Source: Sulfurovum sp.
GTDB lineage: Bacteria; Campylobacterota; Campylobacteria; Campylobacterales; Sulfurovaceae
NCBI GenBank assembly: GCA_020721775.1
Contig: DYLZ01000006.1
Location: 1-40,741 of the forward strand
Length of the DNA stretch: 40,741 nucleotides
Reading direction: 5' to 3'
Shown: positions 8,335 to 15,651 of the stretch, in pieces
Numbering within the stretch: the stretch's first letter is position 1
Layout of the letters: each line of letters opens with the position of its first letter
Made by a program: the position numbers and the translations under genes
The notes under the pieces: model-generated
What the model was told of the DNA's origin: nothing
Seen by the model: only the letters and a program-made list of their open reading frames with translations
Databases searched by the model: none

Positions 8335-10155
8335 ATGAGAGATGTGATAGAATGGTACAGAGAAAATGGCGGTATCAAAGTCATTGACAATGAACTTGAT
8401 GTCGAGCTTGAAATTCCGCATATCGCTTATCTTGAGACAAAAAAAGAAAATTCAAAACCTCTTCTTTTTACAAATCCTATTTCAAAAAGAGTTGGCATCA
8501 AGTATGATATGCCGGTTTTTATGAATCTTTTTGCAAATAAAGATTTAACAAAAGAGATATTTGGAAACCATCCTGATATTATCGCAAAAGATATCGAATG
8601 GCTGCTCAAAATGAAACCGCCAAAAGGTATTATTGAAAAAATTAAAATGCTGCCAAAACTTTGGAAGCTTAAAAGCGTATTTCCAAAAAGAACAAAAACA
8701 AAAGGCGAGTGTCAAGAGATAGTATTAAAAGGTAATGATATTGACCTAGATAAGCTGCCGATTCTTAAAACATGGGAACTTGACGGCGGCAGATTTATCA
8801 CTATGGGACAAACTTATACAAAAAGCCTAGACGGAAATATTCAAAATTTAGGCATGTATCGTTTACAGCAATATGATAAAAAAAGCCTAGGTATGCATTG
8901 GCAAATACATAAAGACGGCGCTCATTTTTTTAATGATTATGCCAAGGCGGGTAAAAAAATGCCGGTTTCTATTGCAATAGGCGGAGATCCGCTTTATATT
9001 TGGTGCGGACAGGCTCCTATGCCTCACGGCATGTTCGAGCTTATGCTTTATGGTTTGATACGCGGTGAAAATGCAAAACTTGTAAAATCAATAACAAATG
9101 ATATTTATGTGCCAAGAGATGTAGATATTGTCATAGAGGGTTTTGTGGATCCAAGCATAAGAAAAGTTGAAGGTCCTTTCGGAGACCATACAGGATATTA
9201 TACACTGCCTGAAGAGTTCCCTGTGGTTGAAGTTACGGCAATTACAATGAAAAAAAAAGCAGTTTTCCATGCAACGGTTGTTGGTAAACCGCCGCTTGAG
9301 GATAAATATATGGGATGGGGAACAGAAAGGATATTTTTGCCTTTGCTAAAACCTATGGCTCCTGACTTAATAGATTATCATATGCCTGAAAACGGAGTAT
9401 TTCACAATCTTATAATATCTAAGATGAAAACTCTCTATAAAGGTCATGCAATGCAGTTTATGCACGCTTTTTGGGGAGTAGGGCAGATGAGCTTTGTTAA
9501 GCATGCTATATTTGTTGATGAAAATGCACCTGATCTAAATTCATATAAAGAGATCACAAAATATATACTAGACAGGGTGGATAAAAAGAAAATATTTATA
9601 TCCAAAGGAATAGTAGATCATTTAGATCACTCGTCAAATGAGCAGTTCGTTGGCGGAAAGCTTGGTATTGACGCGACAGGTGAGAAAGTTGAGAAAAAAA
9701 TAGATATTCTTAGTGACGAAGATTTGCTTGAAAAAGCAAAAGTTTTTGATAGCCAAATCGTAGATTTAAAACAGTTTTATACAGATAGTGCAAATCCGAT
9801 ATGTGTTATATCTGTAAATAAAAAAGATTCAATGAAAAAACTATTTGATAAATTGGAGCCTCTATCAAAACATATAGCTATTTTAGTTGTCATAGATCAT
9901 AAAAATAACGACCTCAAATATCCATATATGCTTGTTTGGAGGGTAGTGAACAATATTGATGCCGGTCGGGATATTGTATTGGATCCGTTTATAACTATAG
10001 ACGCTACCAATAAAAGCGAAGTTGATGGATTTTATCGCAAATGGCCTGATGATACACTATGTACAAAAGAGGTGCTTGAAAAATTAAAAGTTGATGGTTT
10101 GGTGGAGTATGATGATAAGTTGATAAGAAAATTCGGACTTTTGGAATTTAATTAA
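8335..10155 (+). CDS. ubiD: UbiD family decarboxylase, menaquinone-pathway type
   Basis: UbiD enzymes use prenylated FMN to decarboxylate aromatic precursors. The EGPFGDHTGYY signature starts at about residue 279 and the N-terminal family blocks (GQTYTKSLDGNIQNLGMYR, MHWQIHKDGAHFF) are intact. At 606 residues it is about 100 longer than E. coli UbiD and has an extra C-terminal domain. This is the form associated with the futalosine menaquinone route (SCO4490-like) in Campylobacterota, and that substrate assignment is inference from length and clade. The prenyl-FMN cofactor would come from the ubiX product encoded at 12022-12555. It lies 9 bases after hemC, starts at ATG 8335 and ends exactly where the convergent thiE ends. 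Confidence 0.93.
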   Translation: MRDVIEWYRENGGIKVIDNELDVELEIPHIAYLETKKENSKPLLFTNPISKRVGIKYDMPVFMNLFANKDLTKEIFGNHPDIIAKDIEWLLKMKPPKGIIEKIKMLPKLWKLKSVFPKRTKTKGECQEIVLKGNDIDLDKLPILKTWELDGGRFITMGQTYTKSLDGNIQNLGMYRLQQYDKKSLGMHWQIHKDGAHFFNDYAKAGKKMPVSIAIGGDPLYIWCGQAPMPHGMFELMLYGLIRGENAKLVKSITNDIYVPRDVDIVIEGFVDPSIRKVEGPFGDHTGYYTLPEEFPVVEVTAITMKKKAVFHATVVGKPPLEDKYMGWGTERIFLPLLKPMAPDLIDYHMPENGVFHNLIISKMKTLYKGHAMQFMHAFWGVGQMSFVKHAIFVDENAPDLNSYKEITKYILDRVDKKKIFISKGIVDHLDHSSNEQFVGGKLGIDATGEKVEKKIDILSDEDLLEKAKVFDSQIVDLKQFYTDSANPICVISVNKKDSMKKLFDKLEPLSKHIAILVVIDHKNNDLKYPYMLVWRVVNNIDAGRDIVLDPFITIDATNKSEVDGFYRKWPDDTLCTKEVLEKLKVDGLVEYDDKLIRKFGLLEFN

Positions 10156-10776
10156 TTACTTTAATAGATTACTAAAAAACTTTGCTCTTTCTTTTATATC
10201 ATCAGCATTCCATATATCGCTGATAATTGCTACCATATCAGGTTTGTAAGTCATTATAGTATCTATATTGCTTCTATTGATGCCACCAATTACGCAAACC
10301 GGAATATCCAAAATTTCTTTTGCTTGTTTTATAATATTTAAATTAATAGTAGGCGCATTCGGTTTAGTAGGAGAGGAAAAACAAGCTCCAAATGCTACAT
10401 AATCTGCACCTAATTTTTGCGCTTTTGCAGCGCTATCAAGATTTCCATAGCAAGAAACCCCAATAATACCTTTAAACTTTTCTCTTATCTTGCCAAGGTC
10501 TTCATAATCATCTTTGCCGATATGCAGTCCGTCTAAATTTAGTTTTATGGCAATATCAACTCTATCATTTAAAACAAATAATGCATTATATTTATTGCAT
10601 AGCTCTTGAAGCATTATAGAGAACTTCTCTATTTGTTCATCACTATTTTGCTTGTCTCTGAGTTGTATTATCTTTGCTCCACCCTCCAAGGCTTGCTCTA
10701 CTTGCGTTAAAATTGTATCATTAGGGGTTAAGATATTGTCAGTAATGGCATATATGCCTTTTAATTTATTATACAT
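10156..10776 (-). CDS. thiE: Thiamine-phosphate synthase
   Basis: ThiE couples hydroxymethylpyrimidine diphosphate and the thiazole phosphate to thiamine phosphate. The 206-residue TIM barrel shows the family motifs QLRDKQ, FVLNDRVDIAIKLNLDGLHI, GVSCYG, GADYVAFGACFSSPTKPNA and PVCVIGGI. It is the only thiamine gene in the window and is transcribed against its surroundings. It converges on ubiD with no spacer and diverges from ahpC. The ATG at 10776 is preceded by a perfect minus-strand TATAAT (10783-10788) only six bases away and no ribosome binding site, so the mRNA may be leaderless. No TPP riboswitch core was seen upstream. Confidence 0.94.
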   Translation of the reverse strand: MYNKLKGIYAITDNILTPNDTILTQVEQALEGGAKIIQLRDKQNSDEQIEKFSIMLQELCNKYNALFVLNDRVDIAIKLNLDGLHIGKDDYEDLGKIREKFKGIIGVSCYGNLDSAAKAQKLGADYVAFGACFSSPTKPNAPTINLNIIKQAKEILDIPVCVIGGINRSNIDTIMTYKPDMVAIISDIWNADDIKERAKFFSNLLK

Positions 10777-10782
10777 TTTGTA

Positions 10783-10788
10783 ATTATA
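10783..10788 (-). promoter_or_regulatory. Candidate -10 box of thiE (leaderless)
   Basis: The minus strand reads GGTATAATTACAAAATG: TATAAT, six bases, then the thiE start codon. If this box is used, transcription begins at or within one base of the ATG. Confidence 0.45.
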
Positions 10789-10844
10789 CCTTATTGGATT
10801 ATTTTTTTTCGATAAATTTAATCTTATTTTTATTTTTTTTATGA

Positions 10845-10876
10845 TATACTTTACTTGCTAATAAAAATTATTATAA
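10845..10876 (+). promoter_or_regulatory. ahpC promoter with candidate PerR box
   Basis: TATACT at 10845-10850 follows a T-rich tract and is the likely -10 element. At 10862-10876 lies TAAAAATTATTATAA, which matches 12 of the 14 specified positions of the PerR palindrome TTATAAT-N-ATTATAA recalled from Bacillus-type PerR. It would lie at about +5 to +20, overlapping the run-up to the AAAGGA ribosome binding site at 10875-10880. A Fur/PerR-type regulator is encoded just after ahpC. In DNA this AT-rich a match can arise by chance. Confidence 0.45.
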
Positions 10877-10886
10877 AGGAAATAAA

Positions 10887-11483
10887 ATGTTAGTTACAAA
10901 AAAAGCTCCGGATTTTACAGCAACAGCTGTTTTGGCTGATGGTTCAATTGTTAATGATTTTAATCTATATAAAAATATAGGAGAAAAAGGTGCAGTAGTA
11001 TTTTTCTATCCACTTGACTTTACTTTCGTTTGCCCAAGTGAAATAATCGCATTTTCCCATAGAATAGATGAGTTTACAAGCAGAGGCATAAATGTAATAG
11101 GTGTTTCTGTTGACAGTCAATTTTCTCACTTTGCATGGAGAGAAACTCCGGTAAATAAAGGCGGTATAGGCAAAATCAAATATCCCCTTGTTGCTGACAT
11201 AACTAAACAAATCAGTAGAGATTTCGATGTATTGTTTGGCGATAGTGTTGCTCTTAGAGGCTCATTCTTACTAGATAGTGACGGAACTGTTAGACATGCT
11301 GTGATAAATGACCTACCGCTCGGCAGAAATATAGACGAGATGATAAGAATGGTTGATGCGATGCTGTTTACAAATGAGCATGGTGAAGTATGCCCTGCCG
11401 GTTGGCAAAAAGGAGATGAGGGCATGAAGCCGACAACAGAAGGTGTTGCTGAGTATTTGGCAAAAAATGGTGAGGCTCTATAA
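10887..11483 (+). CDS. ahpC: 2-Cys peroxiredoxin (AhpC/TsaA type)
   Basis: A cytoplasmic thiol peroxidase that reduces hydrogen peroxide, organic peroxides and peroxynitrite. The peroxidatic cysteine is C49 in YPLDFTFVCPSE and the resolving cysteine is C169 in GEVCPAGW; both are required for typical 2-Cys enzymes. The 198-residue length is standard. No ahpF partner is nearby, and in Campylobacterota thioredoxin or another reductase is thought to recycle the enzyme. The GGLG and YF structural motifs linked to overoxidation sensitivity were not clearly seen (GGIGKIKYPL is present). It has its own promoter with a possible PerR box, and a PerR-like gene follows 28 bases downstream. Confidence 0.96.
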   Translation: MLVTKKAPDFTATAVLADGSIVNDFNLYKNIGEKGAVVFFYPLDFTFVCPSEIIAFSHRIDEFTSRGINVIGVSVDSQFSHFAWRETPVNKGGIGKIKYPLVADITKQISRDFDVLFGDSVALRGSFLLDSDGTVRHAVINDLPLGRNIDEMIRMVDAMLFTNEHGEVCPAGWQKGDEGMKPTTEGVAEYLAKNGEAL

Positions 11484-11511
11484 AACCTGTAAATATTGCA
11501 AAGAATATTGA

Positions 11512-11934
11512 ATGAATGATTATATGACTATTTTAAAAGAAAATGGTCTTAAGGCAACTTTTCAAAGAATGCATATACTGGAGGTCATTGGTATGTGCGG
11601 GCATAAAGATGTAGATGAGATTTATGCTGAAGTTGTAAAGACATATCCATCTATATCTTTGGCAACAGTTTATAAAAATATTCTCATAATGACACAAAGC
11701 GGCGTTTTAGTAGAGGTTCCTTTGGTCGGGAGAAAAGCGAAGTTTGAGATCAAAAAAGATGATCATGTTCATCTTATCTGTTCGCATTGTGGAGAGATAC
11801 AAGACGAAGTAATAGATCTTGTGGATGCTGATAAGATGCAAAAAGCCTTATTAAGCAAAAACTTTTTTTATTCTCATCAAGAACTTAACATTTACGGCAT
11901 TTGCGATAGGTGTCAAAAGATAAAAGTATCATAA
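11512..11934 (+). CDS. perR: Fur family transcriptional regulator, PerR-like
   Basis: The 140-residue protein has an N-terminal winged helix (ATFQRMHILEVI to LATVYKNILIM, recognition helix near residue 55) and a C-terminal metal-binding dimerisation domain. C90/C93 (CSHCGE) and C131/C134 (CDRC) form the structural zinc site. The DDHVHLIC histidines and aspartates can bind the regulatory Fe or Mn. PerR rather than Fur is chosen because it directly follows ahpC and has the short form typical of PerR; sequence alone does not settle it. It probably represses ahpC and perhaps itself. The ribosome binding site is weak, so it is probably read from the ahpC transcript. Confidence 0.82.
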   Translation: MNDYMTILKENGLKATFQRMHILEVIGMCGHKDVDEIYAEVVKTYPSISLATVYKNILIMTQSGVLVEVPLVGRKAKFEIKKDDHVHLICSHCGEIQDEVIDLVDADKMQKALLSKNFFYSHQELNIYGICDRCQKIKVS

Positions 11935-11944
11935 AATTATCTAC

Positions 11945-11969
11945 TTTCAAAGAGTAACCCTCTTTGAAA
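11945..11969. repeat. Perfect 10-bp inverted repeat, possible terminator without U-tract
   Basis: TTTCAAAGAG (11945-11954) and CTCTTTGAAA (11960-11969) flank the 5-base loop TAACC just after perR. The plus-strand hairpin is followed by A-rich, not T-rich sequence, so it is not a classical intrinsic terminator in either direction. It may still stabilise the perR 3' end or be a protein site. Confidence 0.45.
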
Positions 11970-11986
11970 AAAAATCTACTTTTCTG

Positions 11987-11992
11987 TATAAT
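11987..11992 (+). promoter_or_regulatory. -10 box of ubiX-coaD-tmk-hisS
   Basis: A perfect TATAAT preceded by TG lies 29 bases before the ubiX start, behind a T-rich upstream stretch. It probably drives the four overlapping genes that follow. Confidence 0.5.
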
Positions 11993-12021
11993 TACTATCA
12001 ATTTTTATTTTTGGAATTTTT

Positions 12022-12555
12022 ATGAAATTAGCTCTAGCTGTTACAGGCGCAAGCGGTGTTGGTCTTGCGAACAGATTTATTGAACATTTACCGGATACAA
12101 TAGAGCTTCATGTGGTAGCTTCAAAAAACTCAGCTATTGTTTCAATATACGAAAATAAAAAGATTTTTTTTCATAATGATGAAAATATCGCTTCATCAAT
12201 ATCATCAGGCTCGTTCGGTATAGATAAAACTATTATATTACCATGCAGCATGAATACATTGGCAAAAATAGCATGCGGAATAGCAGATAATCTGCCAACT
12301 AGAATAGCTTCGGTTGCTTTAAAAGAGAGAAAAACGCTTCTTTTAGCTCCAAGAGAAATGCCATTTTCTACTATTGCATTAGAAAATATGCATAAACTCT
12401 CATCTATGGGCGTAATTATTTCGCCGCCGGTAATAGCATACTATTCTGACATAAAAACTATTGAAGATATGGAAATGTTTTTAGTAGGTAAATGGTATGA
12501 TGCACTCGGAATTGAAAATGATATTTATAAAAGATGGTGCAACAATGACAAATAA
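12022..12555 (+). CDS. ubiX: Flavin prenyltransferase UbiX
   Basis: UbiX attaches a dimethylallyl group to FMN to make prenyl-FMN, the cofactor of UbiD decarboxylases; the UbiD of this window is encoded about 2 kb upstream. The flavoprotein fold is marked by AVTGASGVGLA at residues 6-16, the phosphate-binding PCSMNTLAKIACGIADNL block and the RKTLLLAPREMPFS segment, all characteristic of the family. At 177 residues it is slightly short but complete. ATG 12022 has a weak GGAA upstream. The end overlaps the start of coaD by 11 bases. Confidence 0.94.
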   Translation: MKLALAVTGASGVGLANRFIEHLPDTIELHVVASKNSAIVSIYENKKIFFHNDENIASSISSGSFGIDKTIILPCSMNTLAKIACGIADNLPTRIASVALKERKTLLLAPREMPFSTIALENMHKLSSMGVIISPPVIAYYSDIKTIEDMEMFLVGKWYDALGIENDIYKRWCNNDK

Positions 12556-13033
12556 GATAAAAAGAGCGATATATCCCGGTACTTTTGATCCTATCACCAA
12601 CGGTCATCTTGATATTATCAAAAGAGCTTGTAAAATATTTGATGAGATCATAGTAGCAGTTGCTGCCAGCTATGAAAAAAAACCGATCTTTGATTTGGAC
12701 GCAAGAATAGCCATGATCAAAGCCGTAACTGTAGATTTCCCAAAAATAAAAGTAGTTGGCTTTAATACACTTTTGGTCGATCTTTCCAATGAGTTGGATG
12801 CAAATATTATCGTAAGGGGATTGAGGGCTGTCAGTGATTTTGAGTATGAGCTTCAAATGGGATATGCAAATTCATCATTAAAAAAAGAGATTGAAACTGT
12901 ATATCTGATGCCGAGTCTTGATAATGCTTTTATAAGTTCTTCGGTTGTCAGGTCACTTTTGAAATTTCATGGAAAGATCGACCATTTGGTTCCTGCAGAA
13001 GTTTTAAAACAGATTCAAGCCCAAGGTTTTTAA
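12545..13033 (+). CDS. coaD: Phosphopantetheine adenylyltransferase
   Basis: CoaD transfers AMP from ATP to 4'-phosphopantetheine, the fourth step of coenzyme A synthesis. YPGTFDPITNGHLDII carries the T/HxGH nucleotide-binding motif, and the ISSSVVR block near the end binds ATP phosphates. Starting at ATG 12545 gives 162 residues, the usual length. An in-frame ATG at 12497 would add 16 residues inside ubiX that do not resemble the family. The gene overlaps ubiX by 11 bases and its stop overlaps the tmk ATG (TAATG). Confidence 0.95.
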   Translation: MTNKIKRAIYPGTFDPITNGHLDIIKRACKIFDEIIVAVAASYEKKPIFDLDARIAMIKAVTVDFPKIKVVGFNTLLVDLSNELDANIIVRGLRAVSDFEYELQMGYANSSLKKEIETVYLMPSLDNAFISSSVVRSLLKFHGKIDHLVPAEVLKQIQAQGF

Positions 13034-13617
13034 TGTATATAATATTTGAGGGGATTGATACTTGTGGCAAAAGTACTCAAATAGAACTTCTGAAAAAAAG
13101 CTATAAGGATGCAGTTTTTACTTATGAGCCGGGTGGTACGGCTTTGGGTAAACAGATAAGAGAAATTTTATTAACCGGGCAGCCGGATTCAAGTAGAGCA
13201 GAAATATTACTTTTTTTGGCTGATAGGGCAGAGCATTTTGAAAGCATTGTTAAACCGAATTTATGCAATATCGTAATTTCTGACAGAGGATTTGTTTCAG
13301 GTATGGCATACGCTATGGCAGGTAATGATGATATAAGCTTTGATGAGCTTTTAGAGCTTAATCTTTTTTCTTTGCAAGGTGTGCTGCCTGATAAAATAAT
13401 ACTTTTTGTAATTGATAAAGAAAGTCTTATGCAAAGACTTGGGCAAAAAGGAATGGATAAGATCGAACTAAGAGGCATAGAATATCTTTTAAATGTGCAG
13501 CAATTTATGACAGAGATTATTGAAAAACTTAGGATCCCATTTATAAAAATCAATGCTACAGATGATATTGAAATAATAAACAGACAAATAATAAATTTTA
13601 TATGGGAGCAAAAATGA
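13033..13617 (+). CDS. tmk: Thymidylate kinase
   Basis: This enzyme phosphorylates dTMP to dTDP. The P-loop is GIDTCGKSTQ (residues 7-16), a variant of the common GxDGxGKST with Thr-Cys in place of Gly-Ala; C. jejuni has a similar departure. The DR motif lies in VISDRGFVSGMAYA and the dTMP-binding YEPGGTALGKQIR block is present. The LID region is in the QRLGQKGMDKIELRG segment. At 194 residues the length is normal. The start shares a base with the coaD stop, and the stop overlaps the hisS ATG (ATGA). Confidence 0.94.
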   Translation: MYIIFEGIDTCGKSTQIELLKKSYKDAVFTYEPGGTALGKQIREILLTGQPDSSRAEILLFLADRAEHFESIVKPNLCNIVISDRGFVSGMAYAMAGNDDISFDELLELNLFSLQGVLPDKIILFVIDKESLMQRLGQKGMDKIELRGIEYLLNVQQFMTEIIEKLRIPFIKINATDDIEIINRQIINFIWEQK

Positions 13618-14825
13618 TTAATCCTTTGCGAGGAATGAAAGATCTGATCTTTGATGATAGTAAAAAATATCAATATATAATACAAACAGCATCAAATATT
13701 GCAAAAAACTACGGATATGAATATATCGAAACACCTATACTGGAAGAGACGGCGCTTTTTAAGCGATCTGTCGGTGAGAGCAGTGATATAATAGGAAAAG
13801 AGATGTATCAATTTAGAGATAAGGGTGATAATGATGTTTGTATGAGACCTGAAGGTACAGCCGGAGTGGTGAGAGCATTTATCTCAAACAAGCTTGACCG
13901 TCAAGATGCTAATTACCGTTTTTATTATCATGGCTCTATGTTTAGATACGAAAGACCTCAAAAAGGACGCCTAAGATCATTTCATCAGTTTGGATGCGAG
14001 AGTTTCAAAGAGGCAAGCGTGTATGAGGACTTTATGCTTATTTCTATGATAAAAGATATATTTGATGCTCTAAATATCGACTTTGCTTTGAAGATAAATT
14101 CTCTTGGATGCAAGGAGTGTATGCCGCTATATAGAACTAAACTTGTCTCTTTTTTGGAAAATATCAAAGATGATCTATGTGAAGATTGCAATCGTCGTAT
14201 AGCTACCAATCCAATTAGAGTACTTGACTGTAAAAATGAGAAGTGTCAAGCGCTTTTACAAACATCACCTAAGCTGATTGACAATCTTTGCGATAGCTGC
14301 AATAACGATTTTAATAAACTTCGGCAATTGTTAAATGAAGCAAATATTCCTTACGAAGTCGATACAAATTTGGTGAGAGGACTTGATTATTATAATAAAA
14401 CGGCATTCGAATTTATAAGCAATAATATAGGAAGCCAATCAGCCATAGCCGGTGGAGGCAGATATGACAGGCTTGTTGAGTTTTTAGACGGCAAACCTAC
14501 GCCGGCTGTCGGCTTTGCCTTGGGGATAGAAAGGATCATGGATCTTGTGGCAGTGCCTGAGCTAAATAGAGAAGGCTTATATCTTGGCGGCATGAACGAA
14601 GAGTCTATTAATTTGCTTTTACAGATTGCCAGACGGCAGTTAAAGAGCCAAAAAGTAACAATTCAATACAAGCCAAAAAGCCTAAAAGCTCATCTAAGAT
14701 CAGCAGACAAAGCAGGTGCTAAAGCCATAGGCATAATCGGAGATGATGAATTATTGAGCGGTACTATATGGTTGAAAGATCTGGAAACAAAAGAAGAAAA
14801 AACTATCAAAATAGAAGATTTTTAA
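13614..14825 (+). CDS. hisS: Histidyl-tRNA synthetase
   Basis: Class II synthetase charging tRNA-His. Motif 2 is in YHGSMFRYERPQKGRLRSFH, the histidine-specific signatures are LVRGLDYYNKTAFEF and AGGGRYDRL, and motif 3 is in PAVGFALGIERIM. A cysteine-rich insert (CKEC ... CEDC ... CKNEKC ... CDSC, about residues 162-225) could bind zinc; similar inserts occur in many bacterial HisRS. The C-terminal anticodon domain follows from about 320. ATG 13614 is preferred over an in-frame ATG at 13602 because GGGAG at 13604-13608 is correctly spaced and the product then begins MINPLRGMKDL as in the family. This gives 403 residues. Confidence 0.95.
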   Translation: MINPLRGMKDLIFDDSKKYQYIIQTASNIAKNYGYEYIETPILEETALFKRSVGESSDIIGKEMYQFRDKGDNDVCMRPEGTAGVVRAFISNKLDRQDANYRFYYHGSMFRYERPQKGRLRSFHQFGCESFKEASVYEDFMLISMIKDIFDALNIDFALKINSLGCKECMPLYRTKLVSFLENIKDDLCEDCNRRIATNPIRVLDCKNEKCQALLQTSPKLIDNLCDSCNNDFNKLRQLLNEANIPYEVDTNLVRGLDYYNKTAFEFISNNIGSQSAIAGGGRYDRLVEFLDGKPTPAVGFALGIERIMDLVAVPELNREGLYLGGMNEESINLLLQIARRQLKSQKVTIQYKPKSLKAHLRSADKAGAKAIGIIGDDELLSGTIWLKDLETKEEKTIKIEDF

Positions 14826-14843
14826 CTCTTATTTGGTAAATTT

Positions 14844-14849
14844 TATAAT
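14844..14849 (+). promoter_or_regulatory. -10 box in front of the structured RNA candidate
   Basis: TATAAT begins 19 bases after the hisS stop and its end lies 5 bases before the first base of the outer stem of the structured element. A start about 7 bases downstream would fall at the base of the stem. No -35 is evident. Confidence 0.45.
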
Positions 14850-14854
14850 AATTA

Positions 14855-14965
14855 AATCCTCTGAATAAATCCTGATAGACAATTTTGCCAGGCAGCTCGA
14901 AGGCGTTAGCTAGCGGGGTTCCCGTCGTGGCAAACTCTTGGCTTGAATGGTTTGTTCAGAGGGTT
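14855..14965 (+). ncRNA. Candidate structured small RNA, family not recognised
   Basis: Between the convergent ends of hisS and yggS lies a 111-base element with strong pairing. The outer stem pairs 14855-14872 with 14949-14965 (AATCCTCTGAA against TTCAGAGGGTT, then AAA/TTT and CC/GG past one bulge and two G-U pairs). An asymmetric internal loop (about 11 and 14 bases) follows, then a 7-bp stem TTTGCCA (14884-14890) / TGGCAAA (14928-14934). Inside that are two hairpins: GCAGCT/AGCTAGC around 14892-14914 and CGGG/CCCG at 14914-14924. The core 14887-14931 is about two thirds G+C by my count, in an AT-rich setting. A TATAAT sits just upstream on the plus strand. No ORF fits. The closing stem plus internal bubble recalls 6S RNA, but it is far too short and lacks a known family core. 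The strand is inferred from the -10 box. Confidence 0.5.
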
Positions 14966-14968
14966 CAA

Positions 14969-15649
14969 TTATTCTTGAAACAAAGAAGAACCAATTCTGA
15001 CCATATTTGACCCGCATTTAATGGCAAGTTCGAAATCAGAGCTCATTCCCATAGAACAGATATTTGCGCCGGCTGATTGAAGTTTTTCGTATATTTTATA
15101 AGTTGTTTCAAAACTGTTTTGAATAAGTTTTGTATCATCAGTATGCGCTCCAATGGTCATAACGCCTTGAAGTTTTATATGCGGGCAAATTTCAGTTATT
15201 TGCAGATATGTTTCGATCGCGCTTTGTGGGGAGACTCCACTTTTTGTAGATTCATTTGAGCTATTTATCTCCAATAGACAATTTAATGTTTGATTTTTAT
15301 TTATTAATTTTTTTTCCAGTTCTCTCGCAAGCTCTATGCTGTCCAATGCTTGAAAAAGCGAAGGCTTTATATCTAAAAGTTTATTTATTTTATTTTTTTG
15401 TAATGTCCCTATCATATGCCATTCGAGCGGTAAATTTTCAAGCTCAATTGCTCTAGCTTCAAGCTGTTGAACATGGTTTTCTCCAAATGCTCTTTGGCCA
15501 AGAGAGTAAAGTGTTTTGATATTTTCTACAGTAGTGTATTTACTGACGGCAATCATATGAACTATTTGATGCTCATTTACTTCAAGCCTTGCTTTTTCGA
15601 TCTTCCAAATCACATCATCAAGATTTTTTCTAAGTATCTCTTTGTTCAT
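14969..15649 (-). CDS. yggS: YggS family PLP-binding protein (PLP homeostasis protein)
   Basis: This is a single-domain TIM-barrel protein that binds pyridoxal phosphate and helps keep vitamin B6 and amino-acid pools balanced; no enzyme activity is established. The PLP lysine is K37 in IAVSK, followed by RAFGENHVQQL. The C-terminal phosphate site is in SMGMSSDFELAIKCGSNMVRIG. At 226 residues the length is usual. ATG 15649 is chosen: GGGG stands about seven bases upstream and the protein then begins MNKEILRKNL. A TTG at 15661 would overlap rseP and add four residues. It is the last gene of the pyrD-to-yggS operon, 2 bases after rseP, and its 3' end borders the structured RNA candidate. Confidence 0.93.
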   Translation of the reverse strand: MNKEILRKNLDDVIWKIEKARLEVNEHQIVHMIAVSKYTTVENIKTLYSLGQRAFGENHVQQLEARAIELENLPLEWHMIGTLQKNKINKLLDIKPSLFQALDSIELARELEKKLINKNQTLNCLLEINSSNESTKSGVSPQSAIETYLQITEICPHIKLQGVMTIGAHTDDTKLIQNSFETTYKIYEKLQSAGANICSMGMSSDFELAIKCGSNMVRIGSSLFQE

Positions 15650-15651
15650 TT

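Noticed and set aside
10777-10886. TPP riboswitch in front of thiE
   Set aside because: No CTGAGA or ACCTGATC-type core is present on the minus strand, and the likely promoter sits right at the start codon.
13122-13685. 187-residue open frame antisense to tmk
   Set aside because: Low-complexity translation with no motifs, fully inside tmk and hisS, which are both well supported on the other strand.
14855-14965. SRP RNA, 6S RNA or a tRNA in the hisS-yggS gap
   Set aside because: The SRP core (GGAA loop with AGCAG opposite) is absent, the element is too short for 6S, and although a D-arm-like segment and a GGTTCAA stretch occur, no acceptor, anticodon and T-arm set can be drawn.
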